NCBI GenBank assembly: GCA_002794775.1
Contig: NBAY01000167.1
Location: 12,501-28,852 of the forward strand
Source of the DNA: Porodaedalea pini
Taxonomy: Eukaryota > Basidiomycota > Agaricomycetes > Hymenochaetales > Hymenochaetaceae
DNA: 16,352 nt
Direction of reading: 5' to 3'
The translations under genes were made by a program, and so were the position numbers. Below the pieces are notes generated by a model, which was not told where the DNA came from, did no database searches, and worked only from the letters and a program-made list of their open reading frames with translations. Each line of letters starts with the position of its first letter. The first letter of the stretch is position 1. Shown here piece by piece: positions 7,359-14,971 of the stretch.

Positions 7359-7696
7359 CTCACCCAGGCTCATCCCCAGCATACGTCGTTGCTGTTGACT
7401 CGCCTTCACTCGGTCTAGAGGAGCGCTCCCCTCGAAGGACTTGACGTGTAAACCCCCTAAACGACAACCCTCAACCCTGCCCAGACGTTTTAGGACGTTC
7501 GTGTATTACATAAACATTCCAACCGACTTTTCCCGGCCCTGGCTCTCAGAATTAGCCTCTGGTGGAGCACGCACCTGACGTGGACGTGGATAACCAGATG
7601 AGTACAAACTTCGACGACAATCTCATTTGTGATCTCACTCAGATCCTACCGCCTCATCATCAACTTCGCCAACGAACCCGTTCAATGTTGGCGTAA
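7359..7696 (+). other. Leader and disrupted gag start of element 2
   Basis: This is a leader without a long open frame. An ATG at 7598-7600 is in the gag frame and gives 32 codons before TAA at 7694-7696; the same frame then stays open to the gag stop. The likeliest reading is that gag began at 7598 and gained a nonsense codon. A short intron starting at the GT of GCGTAA (GT at 7693) is an alternative. The 12-mer TCTGGTGGAGCA occurs at 7558-7569 and again at 7851-7862. Confidence 0.5.
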
Positions 7697-9139
7697 CCCC
7701 GGATCGAACGCACAACCGATCCCCGTCCCTCCGCCTACGTCAAGATAGATCTTACCAACGAACAGCGATGGGCCCTTCCTGCATCAGCCCGTTGGGATCC
7801 AGACCGACCAGGCTACGTCGCGACCAATAATAGCGGCGTCACTCACGACATCTGGTGGAGCAAAGTCCGGCGCGGCTGGTATTTGTCAGACAAACGAGGA
7901 AGGAGAGCCAGGTGGCCCCCAGCCGCTCCATCGTCGCCTGCGCCATCGACGTCTACGGTCAACCTACCACCGACCCCAGGTCCTTACCGTGAAACAAACA
8001 GAGACCCCTCACCGCCGACTCCCCCGGAACCTTCGACACCCGCACCTGAACCCGCGATGTCAGCAGAAGGTTTTAGCCAACATCAGATGGTGCAGATCGC
8101 GGCCATCGTCGCAAACGCCTTTGCCCATCAGGCGAATAACGCCCCTGCACCGGTCGTGGCAGCTAACCCCCCGACCCCCAACATCGACGTCGCCCGGCCA
8201 CGTGAATTCACTGGCGGCGACGACTACCTAGACTTCAAGCGCGAGGTCCTCCTCTTCGTCTCAGCCAACCCAAACAGATACCCCACATCAGAAAGCAAAA
8301 TCTACGTTGCGCTCTCCTACTTGAAGGGTGGTAATGCAGCAATGTGGGTGCAGAATTACGTAGAGGAATCAACGACGGCCAGCATAGTAACCTTCACAGA
8401 CAGCTGGATGAGATTCCAAGAGCGCCTGGACGCCTCGTTCGACGATCCGAACCGGAAGGAAAAGGCGCTGGCGAAATTCCGGACTAAGGTCCAGAAGGAC
8501 CTTACCGCTGACGAGTTCTTCCAGGATCTCGACATCGTCATCACAAGAGCGGGTTTAACGGACGACAGCATCATCTGTGATCGACTGAAGTGGGCGATGA
8601 ACATCGCAGTGGTGAGAGGGGTACTACGGTTGACGCCAGTCCCGACAACGTATGAAGACTGGAAAAAGAAAGCGATCGAAATTGACCGGGGCGAACAACA
8701 GATTCGCGCCATCCAACAAGGCCGCGCCTTCCCATCCCCTCCACGCCCGCAGCAGCAACATGGACCCCCAGCTCGTCGCCAGGTGGCTGCCCCCCATGTT
8801 GACAAACGCGATGCGACAGGCGTCACGTTCGGAGGAGCTGGCCAGCCGATGGACATCTCCATGAATGAGGCGCAATGCCGACGCGCGTGCTGGATATGTG
8901 GCCAGCTCGGTCACTTCAAGGACGCGTGCCCACAAGGGAAGACGATTGTGCAGCGTATGCTGCAGATGATGGCACCCAGCGAACGTCGCCTCCTTGCCGA
9001 CGAACTAGGGGCGATGAAGGAATCAGCATTCGAGGAAGTCGTAGACACTCGGAGGTCGACTGTGGAGGACTATGTGGAGGAAGAAGGTGATGACGAAGAG
9101 GTCGTCGACTCGCAGGGTTTTGCGAGTGGTCAGGCGTAG
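7697..9139 (+). CDS. gag: Gag polyprotein with capsid region and CCHC knuckle (element 2)
   Basis: This structural protein forms the virus-like particle. The frame is open from 7697 to TAG 9137-9139. No ATG occurs before 8057 (a Met-Ser-Ala-Glu start, 360 residues); 7883 is a TTG. An upstream ATG at 7598 is cut off by TAA 7694, so the true N-terminus is uncertain and Gag may be damaged. A Pro-rich segment (about 7910-8060) is followed by a retrotransposon_gag-type capsid region (about 8185-8720) and a zinc knuckle C-x2-C-x4-H-x4-C (CWICGQLGHFKDAC, 8888-8929). An acidic tail comes last, as in element 1. A slippery heptamer at 9115-9121 ends the gene and connects it to pol in the -1 frame. Confidence 0.88.
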   Translation, partial: PRIERTTDPRPSAYVKIDLTNEQRWALPASARWDPDRPGYVATNNSGVTHDIWWSKVRRGWYLSDKRGRRARWPPAAPSSPAPSTSTVNLPPTPGPYRETNRDPSPPTPPEPSTPAPEPAMSAEGFSQHQMVQIAAIVANAFAHQANNAPAPVVAANPPTPNIDVARPREFTGGDDYLDFKREVLLFVSANPNRYPTSESKIYVALSYLKGGNAAMWVQNYVEESTTASIVTFTDSWMRFQERLDASFDDPNRKEKALAKFRTKVQKDLTADEFFQDLDIVITRAGLTDDSIICDRLKWAMNIAVVRGVLRLTPVPTTYEDWKKKAIEIDRGEQQIRAIQQGRAFPSPPRPQQQHGPPARRQVAAPHVDKRDATGVTFGGAGQPMDISMNEAQCRRACWICGQLGHFKDACPQGKTIVQRMLQMMAPSERRLLADELGAMKESAFEEVVDTRRSTVEDYVEEEGDDEEVVDSQGFASGQA

Positions 9140-9157
9140 CCACCGGGGCGACTGGCC
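9115..9157 (+). promoter_or_regulatory. Predicted -1 ribosomal frameshift signal, gag to pol (element 2)
   Basis: The heptamer G GGT TTT at 9115-9121 is in register with gag and fits the X XXY YYZ rule; the close relative GGGUUUA is used by the yeast L-A virus. The distance to the gag stop is 15 nt, identical to element 1. After a 6-nt spacer, 9128-9133 can pair with 9152-9157 and 9135-9137 with 9148-9150. This is an imperfect stem with two G-U pairs, weaker than that of element 1, and it also contains the stop codon. Confidence 0.72.
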
Positions 9158-12100
9158 GAGAAGTTCCAAGGGTTTCAAGTTCGGATCCGATAAAATATAG
9201 TCAACCGCCTGTACAATATTTAGATGCAAACGGCGTCAATGACTTTTCTGACTACGAAAACCCTACTGGTGTGAATGAAGAAGACGTCGAAGAGAAGTTG
9301 TTCATGAGGGGAACTGGCGGACGCCAGCTGGACCTCCTCCTGAACGTCGGACACAGCGTAGCAGGTGAGACGAGAGAGGTGGATGTGCATGCCCTCGTGG
9401 ATTCGGGATGCACAGGATCATGCATTGACGTGAGGTTCGTTGAGCGATACGGGTTGGAGACCAAACGATACATTCGACCCCTCGCAGTGCTCAATGCTGA
9501 TGGCACGCACAATGAAGCCGGCTTGATCGAAGAATACGTCAATGTCGAGCTTATGATCGGGCACCACAGGGAGAGGATTGTCCTTGCGGTGACATTGCTG
9601 GCGTTGTCAAACATCTTCCTTGGTTACGATTGGCTTCGACGTCACAACCCAGAGGTCGACTGGAAGGCGGGTTTGATTGAATTCACCCGTTGCCCGGAGG
9701 AGTGCACGATCGAGAAGGAGGACGTGAAGGAGATGAGGAGGGTGAGAGAGGTGCGAATGGACAAGGCGTCCTGGCCCACATACCTCAACGACTATGCCGA
9801 CGTATTCTCGGAGAAGGGGTTCGAGAAGTTGCCTGAACACCGACCATGGGACCACGTCATTGATCTGAAACCTGACTTCAAGCCCAGTGACTGCAAGATC
9901 TACCCGCTCACGCCAACAGAGCAGCAGTCGCTCAAGGACTTCCTAGACGAGAACTTGAAGTCTGGTCGCATCCGAAGATCTATATCGCCTATGGTGTTGC
10001 CTTTCTTCTTCATCAAAAAGGCCGACAAATCGCTACGCCCGATCCAGGATTACCGTAAGCTCAACGAAGGTACGATCAAGAACAAGTATCCCCTCCCTCT
10101 CATTGACGAACTCGTCGACAAGGTCAAGAAAGCGAAGTACATCACTAAGCTTGACCTTCGCTGGGGATACTACAACGTCCGGATCCGCGAAGGCGATGAG
10201 TGGAAGGCAGCATTTCGCACGAATATGGGCCTCTTTGAACCGACGGTAATGTTCTTTGGTCTTTGCAACACACCGGCGATGTTCCAAGCTTTCGTCAACC
10301 ACATCTTCAAAGGACTGATCTACGACAACCTGATCATCGTCTACCTCGACAACATACTGATTCTCTCGCAAACTCTCGAGGAACATATCGAGACGTCGAG
10401 ACGCGTCCTTCAGATCCTGCGAGAGAACGGCTTATACCTGAAACCGGAGAAGTGCGAGTTCGACGCCAAAGTGGTGAAGTACCTTGGCCACATCGTCGGC
10501 AATGGTGAGATCAAAGCGGACCCAGCAAAGACAGAAGCGATCGCAGACTGGCCCGTCCCACGAAACGTCAAACAGCTGCAACAATTCCTCGGTATGGGCA
10601 ACTGGCTGCGACGGTTCATCAAGGACTACAGCAAGGTAGTCCATCCACTGACGTCGCTGACGGGCAAGAAGGACTGGGTATGGGAGACCGAACAACAGGA
10701 GGTGTTCGAGGAGTTGAGACGATGTCTCTGCTCACCTCCAGTCCTGGCCATCGCGAATAATGAGGGCCCTTTCCACGTCGAAGCGGACTCATCAAACTTC
10801 GCTCTCGGAGGAGTGTTGTTGCAAAAGCAGGAAGGCAAGTGGAGGGTAGTCGCCTACAGGTCGGAAGCGCTCCTACCGGCGGAACGAAACTACGAGATCT
10901 ACGACAAGGAGATGCTCGCAATCATTTCGGCACTCAAGGAGTGGAGGCAATACCTCCTCGGCGCCCGTCATCCCATTGAGATCTGGTCCGATCACGCTAA
11001 CCTTACCTACTTCAGGTCGGCGCAAAAGCTAAGCTATCGACAAGCTCGCTGGCGGACAGAGCTTGAGGAATTCGACTTCCACCTCGAACACAAGTCAGGG
11101 AAGACGATGGGTAAGGCGGACTTACTGTCGTGCAAGGCGGGCTATGACGAGGGCAAGGATGACAATGACAGCGTCGTGTTCATCAAGGACAAGTGGCTGA
11201 ATCGTGGGGTGGTGAGGACGTCGCATGATGAGGTGTTGGACAGAGTGGGTGAAGTGCAGAGGGCGCAACACGAGTCAGAGAGGCCGATGGGAATGACAGA
11301 GGTCGACGGGTTGTGGCGCATGAAAGGCAAGGTGTACGTGCCATCATCAATGAAGGAGGCTGTATTGTGGGAATGTCACGACTCAGTTCTGGCGGGACAC
11401 CCAGGAGCGTCAAAAACAGTGGAGCTCGTCCGTCGAGACTTCTGGTGGGAGTTGATGTTCTCTGACGTCCGAGCATATGTCCGAGGGTGTGATCGCTGTC
11501 AGCAAACAAAGGCTCTGAGGGCGTTGAGGTCAAGGCCACTCCACCCGAACGCCGTCCCTGAAGGCCCCTGGGAAATCGTCACAGTCGACCTCATCGGAGA
11601 GCTCCCAGACTCCAAGGGACATAACGCGATCTGCGTTTTCGTTGATAGGTTCTCAAAACAGATGCACGCGATCCCAACGACGACGAAGTTGTCGGCGGAA
11701 GGCATGGCCCAGCTGTACCGCGACCATGTCTTCCGCCTCCACGGCTTACCGAAGAAGATCATCCATGACCGAGGCACGCAGTTTGACGCTTTGATGATGA
11801 AGGAGCTGTACAAACTCCTGCACATCAAAGGTAACCCATCCACAGCGTATCACCCACAGATGGATGGTCAAACGGAACGCGTTAACCAAGAGCTCGAACA
11901 GTATCTTCGACTCTTCGTCAACCATCGTCAATCGGACTGGAAGGACTGGCTCCCCCTCGTGGAGTTCGCATACAACAACCGCGAACACTCGGCGACGAAA
12001 ATGTCCCCCTTCTATGCAAACACAGGACGTCACCCCTTAAGCTTTGACACAACACGAACCTCATCTACCAACATGTTGGCGGAAGAATTCGCAAAGCACA

Positions 12101-12735
12101 TCAAGGAAACTCATCGCGCTGCGAAGGACAACTTGGTCAAGGCGGCGGACGACATGAAGCGCTACCACGACCGGATGGCAGGGACTTCAGTGGAGTACAA
12201 GGCTGGAGACAAGGTTTTCCTTGATGGGCGTAACATCAGCACGGACTCGCCAACGAAGAAACTCGCTGACAAATGGTATGGTCCCTTCGAAATTGTTGAC
12301 AAGGTGGGAGCTAGCGCGTACAAACTCAAGCTCCCCAAGCGCTGGAAGAAGGTCCACCCGGTCTTCAACAAGGCCCTGCTAAAACCCGCCATTGAACCAT
12401 CCTTCGAGAGCCAGAAACAACCGGCACCGCCGCCGCCTGACATCGTTGACAACGAGGAGGAGTACGAGATCGAGGAAGTCCTAGACTCACGTCTGCACCG
12501 AGGAAAGCTTCAATACCTCATCAAGTGGGTTGGCTACAACGAACCGACTTGGCAGCCCGAGATGGACTTTGGCGAAAATGCAAAGGAGGCGATCGCTGAA
12601 TTCTATCAAAAACACCCCGGCGCCCCTCGAAAGCTAAACATTCCTCGCCAACGACTTCGCCCATGCTTCGTTGACACCGAACCAGTCGACCATGCTCATG
12701 GCTGGTCGGGACGCCCAGCCTTGAGGGGGGGGTAA
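9121..12735 (+). CDS. pol: Pol polyprotein: protease, RT (YLDN, inactive), RNase H, integrase, chromodomain (element 2)
   Basis: This is the enzyme polyprotein, -1 to gag and open from 9094; 9121 is the first codon after the predicted slip. GTG 9271 and ATG 9304 are the first internal start candidates. Residues counted from 9271 are as follows. The protease DSG is at 44. The RT motif at 358-361 is YLDN, where the second catalytic Asp of YxDD is Asn (GAC to AAC at 10351), so RT should be inactive. RNase H has Asp506, Glu547 and Asp574. Integrase has Asp773, Asp833 and Glu869 (D-59-D-35-E) after an HHCC domain, then WYGPF and a C-terminal chromodomain at about 1055-1105. Met337, Cys621 and Met864 also replace conserved residues and each is explained by a C-to-T change at CpG. 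The stop TAA directly abuts the 3' LTR. Confidence 0.93.
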   Translation, partial: CEWSGVATGATGREVPRVSSSDPIKYSQPPVQYLDANGVNDFSDYENPTGVNEEDVEEKLFMRGTGGRQLDLLLNVGHSVAGETREVDVHALVDSGCTGSCIDVRFVERYGLETKRYIRPLAVLNADGTHNEAGLIEEYVNVELMIGHHRERIVLAVTLLALSNIFLGYDWLRRHNPEVDWKAGLIEFTRCPEECTIEKEDVKEMRRVREVRMDKASWPTYLNDYADVFSEKGFEKLPEHRPWDHVIDLKPDFKPSDCKIYPLTPTEQQSLKDFLDENLKSGRIRRSISPMVLPFFFIKKADKSLRPIQDYRKLNEGTIKNKYPLPLIDELVDKVKKAKYITKLDLRWGYYNVRIREGDEWKAAFRTNMGLFEPTVMFFGLCNTPAMFQAFVNHIFKGLIYDNLIIVYLDNILILSQTLEEHIETSRRVLQILRENGLYLKPEKCEFDAKVVKYLGHIVGNGEIKADPAKTEAIADWPVPRNVKQLQQFLGMGNWLRRFIKDYSKVVHPLTSLTGKKDWVWETEQQEVFEELRRCLCSPPVLAIANNEGPFHVEADSSNFALGGVLLQKQEGKWRVVAYRSEALLPAERNYEIYDKEMLAIISALKEWRQYLLGARHPIEIWSDHANLTYFRSAQKLSYRQARWRTELEEFDFHLEHKSGKTMGKADLLSCKAGYDEGKDDNDSVVFIKDKWLNRGVVRTSHDEVLDRVGEVQRAQHESERPMGMTEVDGLWRMKGKVYVPSSMKEAVLWECHDSVLAGHPGASKTVELVRRDFWWELMFSDVRAYVRGCDRCQQTKALRALRSRPLHPNAVPEGPWEIVTVDLIGELPDSKGHNAICVFVDRFSKQMHAIPTTTKLSAEGMAQLYRDHVFRLHGLPKKIIHDRGTQFDALMMKELYKLLHIKGNPSTAYHPQMDGQTERVNQELEQYLRLFVNHRQSDWKDWLPLVEFAYNNREHSATKMSPFYANTGRHPLSFDTTRTSSTNMLAEEFAKHIKETHRAAKDNLVKAADDMKRYHDRMAGTSVEYKAGDKVFLDGRNISTDSPTKKLADKWYGPFEIVDKVGASAYKLKLPKRWKKVHPVFNKALLKPAIEPSFESQKQPAPPPPDIVDNEEEYEIEEVLDSRLHRGKLQYLIKWVGYNEPTWQPEMDFGENAKEAIAEFYQKHPGAPRKLNIPRQRLRPCFVDTEPVDHAHGWSGRPALRGG
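12723..12732 (+). other. Polypurine tract of element 2
   Basis: GAGGGGGGGG lies three bases (the pol stop TAA) before the 3' LTR and is read in frame as the last pol codons. It is the expected plus-strand primer and aligns with the tract of element 1. Confidence 0.75.
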
Positions 12736-13161
12736 TGTTAGGACTTGAACTTTCACCCTGTCTTTTATTTTCCCTTTTACCATTTATTTTCTTTTAACCA
12801 CTCTTTTTCATTATATTTAATCATCTTTTCAATCATTTCCCACACTCCCTCCACATGACCTTCATTCGTTCCATTCCGTTCGTTTATGTAACTTTAGATA
12901 ATATAGTCCCACGGTTGCCGCTATATAAGGTCTTAGGAATCGCATGAACTCCTTGTTCTGCTTTTCCTCTTACCTCCGCGACGACCTAGGTGAGACTCGT
13001 CCCCCCTGTATTAGTTTAGACTTGTATTAATCCTCTTACCTCCGCGACAACCTAGCCTGAGTAAAGCATGTCCCGAGTCCCCGCTCGAGTATAGCACGTC
13101 CCAGACGACAGTCAGCCGAGGCCTGCCCAGTCCGAGTCATCTCCCGGACTCCCACCTAACA
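12736..13161 (+). repeat. 3' LTR of element 2 (426 bp)
   Basis: It runs from TGTTAG to CTAACA with the same 6-bp inverted ends as the 5' LTR. TATATAAG is at 12922-12929, and the self-primer 11-mer is repeated at 12955-12965. The 24-bp internal repeat is at 12966-12989 and 13032-13055. It is followed at once by the GGTAC-rich repeat DNA, a different neighbour from the one left of the 5' LTR. Confidence 0.95.
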
Positions 13162-13436
13162 ACACCCCAATATTCCCCTAGTCCACGGTCTGTCCATAAC
13201 ACCACTTGGCATTCACTAACTCCACCGCACTTCATTTCTGGTATGCCTCTGTACCCATTGAACTCCGGTACCACTCGATATGCATCAAATGTTGGTATTC
13301 CTTGAACTGCCACAACCTCCAGTATGCATCAGTACGCCGCAGGTCCACTCGTGTCTGACCATAGCACCGCTTGCCTCGCATTGACTCCACTGCATTTTGT
13401 TTCTGGTACGCTTCGGCAGGCATCAAATTCTGGTAC
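13162..13436. repeat. Degenerate ~165-bp satellite, block A
   Basis: About 1.6 diverged units lie here. Anchor pairs recur at 161-165 bp: TAGTCCAC at 13179 and GGTCCAC at 13342, and TTTCTGGTA near 13235 and 13400. Shared internal phrases such as CACCGCTTG and CTGCCACAACCTCC reappear in blocks B and C. The array continues after the 1.4-kb insertion that begins at 13437. No gene is supported. Confidence 0.7.
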
Positions 13437-13823
13437 TGTTAGGACCAGTGTCGGAACAGGTGACTAATCTGTCCGACATACCAGAACTAGTAGATGTCCT
13501 TCTCGAAGACTCGAGGTAAGCATTCTTGAGCTAGTTGTATGGAGGGGTGATTGGCTTGTTGAGCGCTTGGTCTTTAGCAGGAGAATAACAGTAATAGCAG
13601 CGAGCTGTGGGCTCAAGCTGAACTAGTATTGAAGACGTGTCAAGGGCAGAAGAATTTTGCTGAGGAGACAAGGGCGCTCCTGCTTGCCTCTTTATAGAGT
13701 TTGGGTTCTTTGAACCTTAGCTCCACAGCTAACCTAATTCTAACTAGTCGGGGAATGGCTTCTCCACTTCTCCCGCGATCCGCAGTAATTCTTAGAACCT
13801 TCCGCTCCACTATGACATCGTTG

Positions 13824-13933
13824 TGTGCTATAAATAGCCACTTGCGCCACTTGCTCCAAAGTTCCCACGCTTTACCCCACCGTTGTGGAGTATTGCATCA
13901 TGGTGATGTCACTGTGCTATAAATAGCCACTTG
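13824..13933 (+). repeat. Twin 21-bp direct repeat carrying a TATA box
   Basis: A perfect 21-bp repeat beginning TGTGCTATAAATAG is found at 13824-13844 and 13913-13933, 89 bp apart. Each copy is preceded by a TGACATC/GATGTCA-type palindrome half (ATGACATCG near 13812 and GTGATGTCAC near 13904). It could be a duplicated promoter block of the 1.4-kb insertion. Confidence 0.6.
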
Positions 13934-13949
13934 GTTCCGAGAGTCTCGT

Positions 13950-14795
13950 CTATTCCCTTTCCAGGGATGAGTCATCCATCGGTTGGTCGGTAGATTCGGT
14001 GGTGCCTGTCTGGCTTCCTCCTGGTGCGGGGACTGGTAGTGGGTTTCCTTCACCACTTCTATCATCCACTAGTCTGGTTGCTGCCGTTAGGCGTTCTTCG
14101 TAGACCCGGGTGTATCCTGTTGTTAAGCCAACTTCGCTGGGTGCTACATCAATGCCAATTACCACTTTGAGTTGTACTCCATAATAGGTTTGGGTGGTGC
14201 GATGGTCTACTGTTAAGTAGCCGTCAAAGCCCCTGCACCATGTAGTGATGAGGTCATCGATGATTTCATCTCTGGGTTCCCAGAGTTCGTGATGTGCTTC
14301 CTGTTGTGTCTGGCGGGTAGTGATTTGCCAGTCGAGGAGGATTGCCCATCGGCCACATTGTCGGTGGTGTTCCCTTTGTGTGATCCATATCGTAAGGCCT
14401 GCTAGTGCTGCATATATTTGTTCATCTGCTAGCCACCATTTGAGCTCGTGCATGTATGCCGTACTCGTCCTTCCCTGCATGACTGGCTCTTGCTGTCGTT
14501 CGCTGAGTGGTCTGTGCTGCGAGGCAATGAGCATTGTGTTCTGTACTGATACCGCTTCCAGAATGCATAGGAAGATTTGCTCATGTGCTGCCCATGAGTA
14601 ATGGTATAGCTCCCGGCAGAAGTTGCACAGCTCCATTGACTTGGGTAGGTGCGTCTTATCACTTCGGCGTGGTCATGCTGTTTGATATGCTTCTTGCGCT
14701 CGCTTCCTGGCTTTGTCATGGATTGTTGCGGGCGGCTCCTGGCTGGATCCTGGCTGGTAGGCGAATTGGTTCATCATTGATCCTGTCGATCCCAT
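13950..14795 (-). pseudogene. Unrecognised minus-strand reading frame with one in-frame stop
   Basis: The clean open frame is 14636 to 13950 (228 codons from an ATG at 14634-14636). The same frame is open upstream to an ATG at 14793-14795, still inside the 1.4-kb insertion, except for a single TGA at 14673-14675; read through, it would be about 282 codons. The composition is protein-like: a Gln/Trp/Leu-rich, probably helical middle and a Pro/Ser/Thr/Asp-rich C-terminus. I see no catalytic or zinc motif (one C-x2-C near the N-terminus only) and no family I can name. It may be a Gag-like or accessory protein of the insertion, or an older gene. The upstream TGA suggests decay, unless translation starts at 14636. 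Confidence 0.45.
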
Positions 14796-14838
14796 GTCGA
14801 TCTGCTGATCCTTCCAAAAATAGCAATTTCTTGTAACA

Positions 14839-14970
14839 GGTACATCAAACATCAGTACGTCTTGGACCACCAGCTCCTCCGGTATGCCTCGGTACACCTC
14901 TAGTCCACTGGTGTCAGGTCCTGGCACCGCTTGGTATGCACCAAATCCACCACACTTCACTTCTGGTGTA
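14839..14970. repeat. Degenerate ~165-bp satellite, block B
   Basis: This is a nearly complete unit. It shares with block C the phrases ATCAAACAT..GGTA/AGTACGTCTTG and TAGTCCACTGG (14901), then GGCACCGCTTGGTATGCA and TCCACCACACTTCACTTC. Its minus strand is open and encodes a repeated peptide (EVKCGGF, AYQAVP) also found in block C, probably because copies share sequence rather than because it is a gene. Confidence 0.7.
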
Positions 14971-14971
14971 G

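Larger units (their letters stand above)
6922..13161 (+). mobile_element. Ty3/gypsy chromodomain LTR retrotransposon, element 2 (full length, inactivated)
   Basis: This is a complete 6240-bp element: 5' LTR, self-priming site, leader, gag, -1 pol, polypurine tract and 3' LTR. It belongs to the same broad family as element 1; the pol domains align and share motifs such as the DSGCTGSC protease and YHPQxDGQTER integrase. It appears dead: RT has YLDN instead of YxDD, gag has a probable nonsense codon (7694-7696), and conserved residues have changed at CpG sites. The flanks (GCTTG left, ACACC right) are not a target-site duplication, and the two LTR U3 parts are unusually divergent, so it is probably a recombinant of two insertions or an assembly join. 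Confidence 0.93.
13437..14838. mobile_element. 1402-bp TG...CA insertion in the satellite, candidate solo LTR or non-autonomous element
   Basis: The segment starts TGTTA and ends TAACA (a perfect 5-bp inverted repeat) and is flanked on both sides by GGTAC (13432-13436 and 14839-14843). Satellite sequence stops at the left edge and resumes at the right edge. A 5-bp duplication with TG...CA ends is the hallmark of LTR-type integration. I see no pair of long direct repeats inside, so it is either one long solo LTR or a deleted element. TATA-like boxes occur on both strands (TATAAAGAG on minus near 13689-13697; TATAAATAG on plus at 13829 and 13918), so orientation is open. Caution: GGTAC is common in the satellite, so the duplication alone is weak evidence. 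Confidence 0.6.

Noticed and set aside
7347..7370. tRNA primer-binding site after the 5' LTR
   Set aside because: No TGG-type complement to a tRNA 3' end is present; the self-complementary 11-mer explains the site better.
8356..8935. 168- and 103-codon minus-strand open frames opposite gag
   Set aside because: They are antisense shadows of the gag coding sequence with no family features of their own.
12162..12452. 96-codon minus-strand frame opposite the pol C-terminus
   Set aside because: It is antisense to the integrase and chromodomain region and has no independent support.
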